15,365 nt of DNA from Azophilus sp964638775. Lineage in GTDB: Bacteria > Pseudomonadota > Gammaproteobacteria > Pseudomonadales > Azotimanducaceae. Positions 1 through 7,625 of this stretch are shown here, piece by piece; the first letter of the stretch is position 1, and each line of letters opens with the position of its first letter. The position numbers and the translations under genes were made by a program. Below the pieces are notes generated by a model. That model did not search any database. It saw nothing but the letters and a program-made list of their open reading frames with translations, and was not told the origin of the DNA. The stretch lies in contig CAZWZH010000031.1 in the NCBI GenBank assembly GCA_964638775.1, forward strand, positions 1-15,365, given 5' to 3'.

Positions 1-13
1 CGCCCTGTCAAAT

Positions 14-26
14 GCCCCGCGGGGGC
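14..26. other. Short GC-rich inverted repeat at the window edge
   Basis: GCCCC and GGGGC flank a GCG loop. This could be the base of a terminator for a gene left of the window, or part of the sppA leader. No T-run follows it, so neither role is established. Confidence 0.25.
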
Positions 27-55
27 GTCCCCGTAACGATCGAAACCTGTGGGAC

Positions 56-61
56 AGGAAG
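56..61 (+). promoter_or_regulatory. Ribosome binding site deciding the sppA start
   Basis: AGGAAG lies 8 bases before the ATG at 70. It supports that ATG over the in-frame GTG at 49, which would add seven residues. The ACAGG part of this site (54-58) can pair with CCTGT at 46-50 across a GGG loop, so the site may be partly masked in the RNA. Confidence 0.6.
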
Positions 62-69
62 TTGGTTCC

Positions 70-1860
70 ATGAGCAAGCCAAGCCTATTGGGTCGCCTGG
101 GTGCGTTTCTCACCCGAGCCCGGAATTTCGTGATGAACACGGTGTTCATCCTTCTGCTACTGGTCGTGCTGTTCGCGATAGTGGATGCCTTCGATACGCC
201 CGGCGTTCCCGACGGCAGCGCCCTGGTCGTAAACCCCGAGGGCATGGTGGTGGAGGAATCCGTGCCCCGCGATCCGTTCCAGGACCTGTGGGCGGCTGAC
301 GGCGTACCCGAGACCGACATCCATGAACTGGTGCGCGCCATCGAAAGCGCTGCCGACGACAGCCGCATCAAGATGATCGTGCTCGATCTCGACGACCTGG
401 TCCATGCGTCTGCCGCCCATGCCGAAGTCATCGGCGCCGCCCTTGCCCGATTCCGGGAGGCCGGCAAGGCAACCGTGGCCGTCGGCGAGATGTATCTGCA
501 ATCTCAGTATGCAATCGCGAGCCATGCGGACGCGGTGTACATGCACCCGGACGGCTTTCTCTTCCTGCCGGGATACGCAACTTATCGCACGTATTTCAAG
601 AGCATGCTGGATAATCTGAAGCTGAATACGCATGTTTTCCGAGTCGGGGAGTACAAGTCGGCGGTGGAGCCCTTCATCCGCGATGACATGTCCGATGCGG
701 CCAGGGAAGCGAACCGGGTACTCGTGGACGGGCTCTGGGCTTCCTACCGGCAACGGATCCTGACCGGTCGGGAACTTGACGAAGAATCTTTCGATCGATA
801 CACCGTATCGTTCGAGGCAGCCGTAGCCCAGACCGAGGGCGATGCCGGCAGGGCCGCGCTCGAAGCCGGCCTGGTCGATGAATTGATGACCGCCGACCAG
901 ATGCGTTCCCACATAGCCGACACCGTGGGCCGGGACGAGGACAACGACTTCAACGGAATCGGCTACCGGGCCTATCTGAAGACGCTGGGGCCGCCCATCT
1001 CCGAACCAGGCAATGTAGGCCTGGTGTTCGCCCGGGGGATGATTCAGATGGGAGACGACCGCAGCCAGGCGGCGGCCGACAATCTTGTGCGGCTCATTCG
1101 CAAGGCCCGGGAAGACGAGGGCGTGAAAGCGCTGGTCCTTCGCGTCGACTCTCCGGGCGGCAGCGCTTTCGCTTCTGAACTGATTCGCCAGGAACTGGAA
1201 CTGGTGCAGTTGGCCGGCAAGCCGGTGGTCGCTTCCATGGGCAGCGTGGCCGCGTCGGGTGGCTACTGGATTTCCTCCACTTCCGACCGGATCCTTGCGC
1301 ATCCAACCACCATTACCGGCTCCATCGGCATATTCGGCCTGTTCTTCGATATGGAGGAATCACTCTCCAGTATCGGCATTCACACCGACGGTGTCGGCAG
1401 CTCGCCCTGGGCCGGCGCGATGAATCCCGCCCGGAAGCCGGGCGAGCACCTGCAACGCTTCCTGCAGTTGAATATCGAGCACGGTTACCGGCAGTTCATC
1501 AACCTGGTTGCCCGCGGGCGCGACATGGACCCGGATGCCGTGGAAGAGATCGCGCAGGGACGGGTCTGGATCGGTTCGCAAGCGCACGAACTCGGCCTTG
1601 TCGACGGGTTGGGCAGCCTTGCGGATGCGGTGGCGGCGGCGGCGGAACTCGCGGACCTCGCCGACTATGGCATCAAGCGTTTCACAACGCCGCTGTCCCC
1701 CCGGGACGTGCTGATTCAGCAGTTCATGGATGCGGCGGAGGTAGTGCCGCCGGTGCGGATACCCGGCGCGATGCGCAAGGCCTGGGCCTTGGCCGAATCG
1801 CTGAACGACCCGAAAGACACTTACGCGATCTGCGAGCCCTGCATCAGCCTGATGCCCTGA
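70..1860 (+). CDS. sppA: Signal peptide peptidase SppA, 67K type (protease IV)
   Basis: Membrane-bound serine protease with a Ser-Lys dyad, known in this family for degrading signal peptides left in the inner membrane after secretion. The protein has 596 residues from the ATG at 70, close to the length of the two-domain E. coli enzyme. A single hydrophobic segment at about residues 22-40 should anchor it with the catalytic body outside the cytoplasm. Two tandem ClpP/crotonase-like halves follow. The first holds the expected catalytic lysine in GEYKSAVEPF (K196). The second holds the nucleophile in GSVAASGGYW (S396) and a conserved VDSPGGS stretch near 359-365. The 200-residue gap between Lys and Ser matches E. 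coli K209/S409. The C-terminal half is complete and no key residue is missing. The gene faces the DUF1232 gene tail to tail with 23 bases between the stops, and no operon partner is visible. Confidence 0.96.
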   Translation: MSKPSLLGRLGAFLTRARNFVMNTVFILLLLVVLFAIVDAFDTPGVPDGSALVVNPEGMVVEESVPRDPFQDLWAADGVPETDIHELVRAIESAADDSRIKMIVLDLDDLVHASAAHAEVIGAALARFREAGKATVAVGEMYLQSQYAIASHADAVYMHPDGFLFLPGYATYRTYFKSMLDNLKLNTHVFRVGEYKSAVEPFIRDDMSDAAREANRVLVDGLWASYRQRILTGRELDEESFDRYTVSFEAAVAQTEGDAGRAALEAGLVDELMTADQMRSHIADTVGRDEDNDFNGIGYRAYLKTLGPPISEPGNVGLVFARGMIQMGDDRSQAAADNLVRLIRKAREDEGVKALVLRVDSPGGSAFASELIRQELELVQLAGKPVVASMGSVAASGGYWISSTSDRILAHPTTITGSIGIFGLFFDMEESLSSIGIHTDGVGSSPWAGAMNPARKPGEHLQRFLQLNIEHGYRQFINLVARGRDMDPDAVEEIAQGRVWIGSQAHELGLVDGLGSLADAVAAAAELADLADYGIKRFTTPLSPRDVLIQQFMDAAEVVPPVRIPGAMRKAWALAESLNDPKDTYAICEPCISLMP

Positions 1861-1869
1861 ATTCCGTTA

Positions 1870-1905
1870 CCCGCGCCTCCCGGTCAGAACAACCGGAAAC
1901 GCGGG
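1870..1905. terminator. Nested GC-rich hairpin between convergent genes
   Basis: An outer stem CCCGCG (1870-1875) pairs with CGCGGG (1900-1905). An inner stem CCGGT (1880-1884) pairs with ACCGG (1892-1896) across a 7-base loop. It begins just after the sppA stop and overlaps the last codons of the DUF1232 gene, a position that suits a shared two-way terminator. There is no clear T-run on either side, so intrinsic termination is only possible. Confidence 0.35.
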
Positions 1906-2447
1906 CGGCTGCCGCCTGCGGGCCGTTTGGCGGCGGCCCCGCGCCGGCGCCGCATGCGCTGTTGCAGGCTGCGCCGCTTGACATCGAGATACTCCTGGCG
2001 GGACAGGTTCGGGTTGCGGTTGCGGGCCTTTTCCTCTTCCCGGTAGCGGCAGAAATCCGCGAACGCTTCGATCTCGTGCTGCAGTTCCTTGACCACCAGT
2101 TCGATCATGATGGCGTCGTCGAGATAGCCGAGCACCGGGACGCTGTCCGGAATGATGTCCTGGGGTTCGGCGAAGTAGGACAGCGCCGAGAGTACGTTGC
2201 TCCGTTCGGGGCCTGCCAGCGCCCATTCCCCGTCCTCGACCATGCCGATGAGACTTTCGAGCTTGCCGATCCGCTGCTGGATGAAGGCCGGATTGTCGCC
2301 GCTTCCGACCTCATCGATCACGGCGCGCGCCTTGCTGATGATCTCTGCCTCATCGGCTTTTTCGGCGGACGCCCTCGCCCGCCGGAAGACGGCGCGGAAG
2401 TAATCGAGGTCCTTGGAATCGAGGTCGAACGTAACTCTCATTGACAT
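1884..2447 (-). CDS. DUF1232 (YkvA-like) domain protein
   Basis: A 187-residue protein of unknown biochemical function. The family signature is clear at about residues 86-125: SALSYFAEPQDIIPD, then VPVLGYLDDAIMI. This is the PxDxIPD...GxxDD pattern of DUF1232. Family proteins usually have one hydrophobic hairpin here and may associate with the membrane. The N-terminal 80 residues are charged and probably helical. The C-terminal 45 residues are very rich in Arg, Asn and Lys and look disordered. The chosen ATG at 2447 has an AAGGGGG site upstream; an ATG two codons inside (2441) is the alternative. It is the last gene of the minus-strand run, 37 bases after the symporter gene, and probably has its own extended -10 promoter in that gap. 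Confidence 0.82.
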   Translation of the reverse strand: MSMRVTFDLDSKDLDYFRAVFRRARASAEKADEAEIISKARAVIDEVGSGDNPAFIQQRIGKLESLIGMVEDGEWALAGPERSNVLSALSYFAEPQDIIPDSVPVLGYLDDAIMIELVVKELQHEIEAFADFCRYREEEKARNRNPNLSRQEYLDVKRRSLQQRMRRRRGAAAKRPAGGSRPRFRLF

Positions 2448-2463
2448 TGCGATAACCCCCTTG

Positions 2464-2479
2464 GTGCCGCGGCACTATA
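2464..2479 (-). promoter_or_regulatory. Extended -10 promoter overlapping a 12-base palindrome
   Basis: Read on the minus strand, TATAGT (2474-2479) is preceded by TGT, giving an extended -10 element with one mismatch to TATAAT. No good -35 is seen. The start point would fall near 2467, leaving a roughly 20-base leader that holds the AAGGGGG ribosome site of the DUF1232 gene. GTGCCGCGGCAC (2464-2475) is a perfect palindrome lying over the end of the -10 and the start point, so it could be an operator. Confidence 0.35.
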
Positions 2480-2484
2480 ACAAA

Positions 2485-4149
2485 TCAGCGGCCCTTGAAC
2501 TTGCTCCAGTACGTGTTCGTAAGGGCCTTGACCTCCTTGCGCATCAGCATCAGGCCGACCAGGTTGGGCAGCGTCATGAGCGCCAGGGTAACCGCGGAAA
2601 TCAGCCAGATCAGGGACGTGTCCACCACCGTCGCCAGAAAGAACCCCAGCACGTAAACCACCCGGTAAGGCATCACGGAGCGAGTGCCGAACAGGAAGGT
2701 CATCGCCCGGTCGCCGTAATACGACCAGGCGATCGCCGTGGAGAACGCGAACAGCACCAGCCCGACGGTCACCGCGTACTGGCCGAACTCGCCGAAGAAG
2801 CTCCGCTTGAACGCTTCTGCCGTGAGCGGCACCGAGTGCAGCAGCGAGCGGCCCCGAATCTCGATTTCGGTACGCACCTGCCGGCCGTTGTCGACTGCCA
2901 GGGCGCCCGTAAACGGCTCGCCATTCAATGTGAAATGCATGTCTTCCGCTATCGATCGGTTGTGCAGCACGGTGACCCCGGCAAGGTCTGCGTTGCCGCC
3001 GGTTACGAGAACGGTACCGGTAAAGGGGGCTACGTTGTCCCCACCCGAATCGACGAAGTTGAGGTGAGCGAAAAGCGCCCGAACGTGATCGGGGTCGTCT
3101 TCGCTGTATTCGCCGCTCAGGTACTCGGTGTCGAAATCGGAAAAATCCGTTTCGAATTTCTCCGTCCAGACGCCTGACGAAAGAATGACCAGACCGGTCA
3201 GCGTGCAGATCACCAGGGTGTCGATGAAGGGTTCCAGGATCGAGACCATGCCTTCCGAGACCGGTTCGTCGGTACGCGCGGACGCGTGGGCAACGGCTGC
3301 CGAGCCCTGCCCTGCTTCGTTTGAGAACAGGCCCCTGTTGACGCCCCGGTTGAAGGCATAGGCGAAGGAGGCGCCGAGGAAACCGCCGGTTGCCGCGGAG
3401 CCGGTAAACGCGTCCTGGAATATCGCCGCGAACGATGGGCCGATCTGATCGAGGTTGGAGATGGCAACCGCCAGTGCGCCGATGGCGTAGAGGACCCCCA
3501 TCAGCGGCACGATGCTGGCCGCCACCAGCGCGATACGGCGGATGCCGCCGACGATTACCAGGCCAAGCACTGTTGCGAGTACCAGGCCGCTCACCCAGGT
3601 GGGCAGGCCGAAGGATGTCTCCAGCCCCGAAGCCATGTTGTTGCTCTGTGGCAGGTTGCCGCCGCCGAAGGAACTGACGACCATCGCCGCGGCGAAGAAG
3701 ACGGCCAGCCATTTCATGTTGAGGCCGCGTTCCATGTAATACATCGGTCCGCCGGCGATGCGTCCGTCGTCGTCCACGATGCGGTAGCGGTGGCTGATGC
3801 TGACTTCGACGAACTTGGTGGTCATGCCGAGAAAGGCGGTCATCCACATCCAGAAAAGCGCGGCCGGCCCGCCGAGGAAGATGGCGAACGCCACGCCGCC
3901 GATGTTGCCGGTGCCCACCGTGCCGGAGAGGGCCGTGGAAAGCGCCTGGAAGTGGGTGGTGTCGCCCTGGGTCGCGTCCTTCGAGTACTTCCCCGTCACG
4001 ACGCCCCAGGCGTGCTTGAAGAAACGCACCTGGGGAAAGCCGAGATACAGTGTGAAGAACAGGCCCACGCCGAGCAGCAGGAACGGAAAATAGACGGCGC
4101 TGCCGAGCAGGCTGTCGAGGAAGCCGATGATGTTTTCGAATGCCGCCAT
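2485..4149 (-). CDS. AGCS-family sodium:alanine/glycine symporter with an extra loop domain
   Basis: Inner-membrane secondary transporter of the alanine or glycine:cation symporter family, predicted to import a small neutral amino acid with Na+ (or H+). Family hallmarks are present: TALSGTVGTGNIGGVAFA at about 72-89, GGPMYYMERGL at 133-143, NRGLFSNEAGQGSAAVAHA at 271-289, and FAFSTAIAWSYYGDRA at 468-482. About ten hydrophobic segments can be picked out. At 554 residues it is longer than the usual 450-490. The extra length is one block at about 328-442, between hydrophobic segments at 310-327 and 457-475. The block is acidic, then rich in short beta-like stretches (GTVLVTGGNADLAGVTVL), with no Cys. 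A GGGAGA ribosome site precedes the ATG at 4149. It starts 71 bases after the phosphatase stop with no terminator visible, so the two may share a transcript. The exact substrate cannot be told. Confidence 0.93.
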   Translation of the reverse strand: MAAFENIIGFLDSLLGSAVYFPFLLLGVGLFFTLYLGFPQVRFFKHAWGVVTGKYSKDATQGDTTHFQALSTALSGTVGTGNIGGVAFAIFLGGPAALFWMWMTAFLGMTTKFVEVSISHRYRIVDDDGRIAGGPMYYMERGLNMKWLAVFFAAAMVVSSFGGGNLPQSNNMASGLETSFGLPTWVSGLVLATVLGLVIVGGIRRIALVAASIVPLMGVLYAIGALAVAISNLDQIGPSFAAIFQDAFTGSAATGGFLGASFAYAFNRGVNRGLFSNEAGQGSAAVAHASARTDEPVSEGMVSILEPFIDTLVICTLTGLVILSSGVWTEKFETDFSDFDTEYLSGEYSEDDPDHVRALFAHLNFVDSGGDNVAPFTGTVLVTGGNADLAGVTVLHNRSIAEDMHFTLNGEPFTGALAVDNGRQVRTEIEIRGRSLLHSVPLTAEAFKRSFFGEFGQYAVTVGLVLFAFSTAIAWSYYGDRAMTFLFGTRSVMPYRVVYVLGFFLATVVDTSLIWLISAVTLALMTLPNLVGLMLMRKEVKALTNTYWSKFKGR

Positions 4150-4220
4150 GCTGGATCTCCCGGTCGCGGAACAGATTTTCAGACTGAACGGGTTTGCACC
4201 CCCTTACGGTTTTTCGTGGG

Positions 4221-5792
4221 CTACGGCAGTCTGCCGGCAGCCGAATCCGCCCGCCGCTGCCCGAACAGGGCGTCGTGCAACACCTGGTAGATCTCGTTCT
4301 GCTCGATGACGCCACCGAGCCCGGAAGCCTCCAGCCCGTGCGCGTATGCGGCCACGTCCTCACCGGCATGGGTCTCCACAGGCAGGTTGACAGCGGCGAC
4401 CTGCTGGAAATCCGGCGCCTCGGTGTCGACGCCGGTCAGGTCGCGCGGTTCCTGCCGGTAACCCGGCCCGTTCGCATACCCGAGCGTGGTATAGGGCAGG
4501 TCGTTGGCATCGAGCGACTGTATCCCCGGTGCCGATTCCACCTTGCCGAGTATCGGGTTGCCGCGGCGGGGATAGCCGCTGATGGTGAAAGTATGGCTGT
4601 GATCGGCGGTAACGAGGATCAGCGTATTTGCGGGATCGGTCGCCTGTAGAGCGGCTGCGACCGCCGCGTCCAGGGCGATGGTGTCGGTAAGTGCGCGATA
4701 GGCGTTGCTGAAATGATGGCCGTGATCGATGCGCCCGCCCTCCGAAATCAGGAAAAAGCCCCTCGGATTCGCGGCAAGGGCCTCTATGGCGAATCCGGTC
4801 ATCTCGGCGAGAGAGGGTTCGCCCTCCCCCGCCGCGATCCGGTCGGCCTCGAACTGCATGTGCGAGGGCTCGAACAACCCGAGCACCTGCCTGCCCGGAT
4901 CCGGGTCCAGGGCTTCGAACTGGGTACGGTTCCACACATAGTCGCGGTTCCCGGCCGCCTGCCGCCATTGGGCGACCAGGTTCCGGCCGTCGGCGCGCAG
5001 ACCGGTCGACCCGGCGTATTCGGGATCCGCCTGTTCGCGAGGCAGAAAATGCGCCCGGCCGCCGCCGAGGATGACATCGACGCCGTCGCCGCCGGGGAAC
5101 TCGACGAGTTGTCGGGCAATGTCCACACAACCCGCCTCGATAGCTTCGCCCGGCATTGCCTCATCGTGTTCCCAACCGCGCTCCGCCGCATGGGCATAGG
5201 CGGCGCCGGGCGTCGCGTGGGTTATCGTCGCCGTGGAGACCACTCCCGTGGCATATCCCGCCGCCTCCGCCTGCTCCAGCAGGGTGGTGAGCGTGTTTTC
5301 CAGGCTGCCGGCGCAATCCCCGCGCTCGACGGACGCGCTGACACTCAGTACCCCCGCGCGGGTCTTTTCGCCGGTGACCATGGCTGTCATGGTGCCGGCG
5401 CTGTCGGGCACCTGCATGTCGGTGTTGTAGGTCTTCACCAGCGCCACGTGCCCGAAGCGCTCGAACGATAGGCTGTGCTCCTCGCCCGATCCGCCAGCGA
5501 GTTGCCCCGCCAGTATTCGCGCCGCGGTGATGGTGGAAACGCCCATGCCGTCACCGATGAAGAGAATCACGTTGCGGGGTGCGGGTTCCTGTGCAGCTTC
5601 AATGGCGACGGGAGGGCTACCGATTCCGGCCTGGTCCTGCGGGCCTGCAAAAACCCCGCCCGAGCCGGCCAATAGCGGGATCAGCATCGGCGGAACTGAA
5701 AGGAAAGCACTCCACCGCATCGTCCGATGCACTCTGCTGTGCAGATTACCGAACCCGCTGACGTTCTTGAACTCTTTCATGGCGGAAAACAT
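4221..5792 (-). CDS. Alkaline phosphatase, PhoA family, exported
   Basis: Metal-dependent phosphomonoesterase, expected to be periplasmic and to release phosphate from organic esters. Landmarks, numbered from the ATG at 5792, are: NVILFIGDGMG with metal ligand D81; QVPDSAGTMTA with nucleophile S131; THATPGAAYAH at 191-201; ISEGGRIDHGHH with E351, D356 and H360; VTADHSHTF with D397 and H398; and VETHAGEDV with H475. The metal and nucleophile set is therefore complete. A hydrophobic stretch at about 28-49 ending in VFA fits a signal peptide, but 24 residues precede it from this start. M25 (codon 5718-5720) would give a more normal signal peptide yet lacks a ribosome site, while the 5792 start has only a weak AAAGG. 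At 523 residues it is in the range of the longer bacterial members. No recognisable Pho box was found upstream, so phosphate control is not shown. Confidence 0.93.
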   Translation of the reverse strand: MFSAMKEFKNVSGFGNLHSRVHRTMRWSAFLSVPPMLIPLLAGSGGVFAGPQDQAGIGSPPVAIEAAQEPAPRNVILFIGDGMGVSTITAARILAGQLAGGSGEEHSLSFERFGHVALVKTYNTDMQVPDSAGTMTAMVTGEKTRAGVLSVSASVERGDCAGSLENTLTTLLEQAEAAGYATGVVSTATITHATPGAAYAHAAERGWEHDEAMPGEAIEAGCVDIARQLVEFPGGDGVDVILGGGRAHFLPREQADPEYAGSTGLRADGRNLVAQWRQAAGNRDYVWNRTQFEALDPDPGRQVLGLFEPSHMQFEADRIAAGEGEPSLAEMTGFAIEALAANPRGFFLISEGGRIDHGHHFSNAYRALTDTIALDAAVAAALQATDPANTLILVTADHSHTFTISGYPRRGNPILGKVESAPGIQSLDANDLPYTTLGYANGPGYRQEPRDLTGVDTEAPDFQQVAAVNLPVETHAGEDVAAYAHGLEASGLGGVIEQNEIYQVLHDALFGQRRADSAAGRLP

Positions 5793-5813
5793 AAACCTTT
5801 GATTTTAAAAGAT

Positions 5814-5844
5814 AATATATTTAACATCATATCTTCAGTCTCAA
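5814..5844 (-). promoter_or_regulatory. Possible promoter of the phosphatase gene in an AT-rich stretch
   Basis: Bases 5793-5848 are strikingly AT-rich in a GC-rich window. On the minus strand, TTGAGA (5839-5844) and TATATT (5814-5819) could be -35 and -10, though the 19-base spacer is long. Other TATGAT- or TATTAT-like hexamers lie in the same stretch, so the exact promoter is uncertain. Confidence 0.3.
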
Positions 5845-5848
5845 CAGC

Positions 5849-5957
5849 GAGTTTGCATGCGGGGCTTCCCTTTCGGCGCACGGCCACATCATCCTGCTGT
5901 ATTCGAGGCTTTCGGACGAGCTTAACGCGCCGAAAGGGAAGCCCCGCATGCAAACTC
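5849..5957. repeat. 109-base palindromic element with perfect 31-base arms
   Basis: The left arm at 5849-5879 and the right arm at 5927-5957 are exact reverse complements over 31 bases, enclosing a 47-base loop. The arms contain GCATGC near the outside and CTTTCGGCGC at the inside. CTTTCGG also occurs in the loop at 5909-5915, giving an alternative pairing. Neither outer flank shows an obvious target duplication. It lies wholly between genes, 78 bases past the gor stop and about 57 bases before the phosphatase start. As RNA it would form a very stable hairpin and could end gor transcription or shield its 3' end. A MITE-like or REPIN-like repeat is the best guess; no transposase is nearby. Confidence 0.8.
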
Positions 5958-6034
5958 TTTCCCGAGAGTCGGCGTTGTTCCTTGCGCGTCCTCGTCCCGG
6001 CGCGCCGGGTTCCCGACTCGCATGGCACGGATTT

Positions 6035-7387
6035 TCAACACCGTGCCTCCCGCATGGTGACGAACTCTTCCGCCGCGGTGGGGTGAATGCCCACCGTGGC
6101 ATCGAAATGGGCCTTGGTCGCGCCCGCCTTGAGCGCGACCGCCATGCCCTGGATAATCTCCCCGGCGTCCGGGCCCACCATGTGCACACCCAGCACCCGG
6201 TCATCGGCGGGATCGACCACGAGCTTCATGAGGGTTCTTTCGGCCCGCCCGGAAACCGTGTGCTTCATGGGCCGGAACGTCGATTCAAAGATATCGATGT
6301 CTTCGAATCGTGCCCGTGCGGCCTGTTCGGTCAGGCCGACGGTGCCGATGTTGGGCTGGCAGAACACGGCAGTCGGCACGTCGCTGTAGCTCAGCGTCCG
6401 CTTCGGCCGGGAGGTGAACAGGTTGTTGGCGATGCACATGCCCTCCGCAATCGCCACCGGCGTGAGCTGCAGCCGGTCGATGACATCGCCGATGGCATAG
6501 ATGTTGTCCGCCGAGGTCCGGTAGTGCTCGTCCACGGCCACGGCGCCGGATTCGGTCAGTTGCACGCCCGCTTCGGCGAGCCCGAGGTTGCGCGTGTTCG
6601 GATGGCGCCCGGTTGCGTACATGACGAGGTCCGCGTGGAGGACGGTCCCGTCGTTGAGTGTCAGCGCGTACCCGCCGCCTGTCCTGTCGACGGCGGTCAC
6701 CGTCGTGTCGAAGCGGAGGTTCACCTTTTTGTGCACCAGTTCGTCGGCGACGAAGCGACGGATGCCGTCGTCGAATCCGCGCAGGAACAGCGGGCCTCGA
6801 TAGACCAACTGCGTCCGCGCACCCAGCCCGGCGAATATGCCCGCGAATTCCACGGCGATGTAGCCACCGCCGACGATGACGGCGCGTTCGGGAAAGTTCG
6901 GCAGGTAGAATGCCTCATTGGAAGTGATGACGTGCTCCGAGCCGGGGAATTCGGGCACGGTGGGCCAGCTCCCCGTGGCGACGAGAATCGTCTCCGCAGT
7001 GAAGACCGAGCCGTTCATCTCGATGGTGTGGGCATCGGCCAGAAGCGCACGGCCTTCGTGAATCTCGACCCCCGCACCGTGCAGCAGGTTGCCGTAGATG
7101 CCGTTCAGCCGCTTGATCTCGGCCGTCTTGTTATCGCGCAGGGTAGCCCAGTCGAACCCGTTCACCGCCACCGACCAGCCGTAGGATGCTGCGTCCTCGA
7201 AGTCTTCGGCGAAGTGGGACCCGTAAACGAACAGCTTTTTCGGCACGCAGCCGACGTTGACGCAGGTGCCGCCGAGCCAGGTCGACTCGGCGACGGCCAC
7301 CTTCGCGCCGTGGCCCGCCGACATTCGGGCTGCGCGCACTCCGCCGGAACCGGCGCCGATCACGTAGAGGTCGTAGTCGTATTTCAT
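6035..7387 (-). CDS. gor: Glutathione-disulfide reductase, NADPH-dependent
   Basis: Cytoplasmic flavoenzyme that reduces glutathione disulfide with NADPH and keeps the thiol pool reduced. At 450 residues it matches E. coli Gor in length. The FAD dinucleotide fold is GAGSGGVRAAR (11-21). The redox-active disulfide is in GGTCVNVGCVPKKL (C42, C47). The second nucleotide fold is GGGYIAVEFAGI (173-184), followed by R197 and R203 in the pattern that selects NADPH over NADH. The C-terminal HPTAAEEF supplies the active-site H435-E440 pair. These features favour Gor over lipoamide dehydrogenase or mercuric reductase. It diverges from ugd across a 238-base gap. A TACACT hexamer at 7417-7422 on the minus strand is a possible -10, with no convincing -35. 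The 31-base inverted repeat lies directly downstream. Confidence 0.96.
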   Translation of the reverse strand: MKYDYDLYVIGAGSGGVRAARMSAGHGAKVAVAESTWLGGTCVNVGCVPKKLFVYGSHFAEDFEDAASYGWSVAVNGFDWATLRDNKTAEIKRLNGIYGNLLHGAGVEIHEGRALLADAHTIEMNGSVFTAETILVATGSWPTVPEFPGSEHVITSNEAFYLPNFPERAVIVGGGYIAVEFAGIFAGLGARTQLVYRGPLFLRGFDDGIRRFVADELVHKKVNLRFDTTVTAVDRTGGGYALTLNDGTVLHADLVMYATGRHPNTRNLGLAEAGVQLTESGAVAVDEHYRTSADNIYAIGDVIDRLQLTPVAIAEGMCIANNLFTSRPKRTLSYSDVPTAVFCQPNIGTVGLTEQAARARFEDIDIFESTFRPMKHTVSGRAERTLMKLVVDPADDRVLGVHMVGPDAGEIIQGMAVALKAGATKAHFDATVGIHPTAAEEFVTMREARC

Positions 7388-7576
7388 GCCTTGCCGGCCG
7401 ATTCGATCAGCGGCGCAGTGTAACCCGAACCCCTCGTATCCGATCGAATTCGTGGTTTGACGCCGGGATTGCCGGGAAGCGCTGAGCGAGCCACCGTGGA
7501 ACAGCTATCTTCAGCATGGCTTTTCGTTCCGCAACGCCGCTGTAAAGTTCATGTTCCAATGTCGTCACAATTGATG

Positions 7577-7597
7577 CCCCGTCGAGTCGTTACGGGG
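7577..7597 (+). other. Small hairpin in the ugd leader
   Basis: CCCCGT (7577-7582) and ACGGGG (7592-7597) flank a 9-base loop, 14 bases before the ugd ribosome site. A TAAAGT at 7543-7548 is a possible -10 for ugd, with only a weak -35. Apart from this and the ribosome site, the 238-base gap between gor and ugd shows nothing recognisable. Confidence 0.25.
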
Positions 7598-7610
7598 AAA
7601 GCCGCCCGGT

Positions 7611-7618
7611 AAGGAGGG
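7611..7618 (+). promoter_or_regulatory. Strong ribosome binding site fixing a TTG start for ugd
   Basis: AAGGAGGG is nearly a full complement of the 16S rRNA 3' end and sits 7 bases before TTG at 7626. That TTG starts directly at the Rossmann strand (MNITIFGTGYVG), as family members do. Confidence 0.8.
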
Positions 7619-7625
7619 TTGAGCC

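Noticed and set aside
2438..4369. 643-codon minus-strand frame overlapping the symporter gene
   Set aside because: Same strand but different frame from the AGCS gene. The translation is Arg-rich with no motif, while the other frame gives a full transporter.
5793..5848. Pho box upstream of the phosphatase gene
   Set aside because: Two CTG-like half sites are 9 bases apart rather than the 11-base repeat expected for PhoB, and the rest of the half sites match poorly.
5777..6028. Small minus-strand frame of 83 codons across the 109-base palindrome
   Set aside because: It exists because the inverted arms lack stops in this frame. The product is a mirrored peptide (LHAGLPFRR and RRKGSPACK) without ribosome site support.
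5948..7423. 491-codon plus-strand frame opposite gor
   Set aside because: It mirrors the glutathione reductase gene, whose motifs are complete on the minus strand. Its His/Gly/Val/Asp-rich translation is typical antisense product.
7431..7440. Another copy of the CCCCTCGCAT repeat core near the gor start
   Set aside because: Only CCCCTCG is shared, the following bases differ, and no left arm is present, so it is a chance match.
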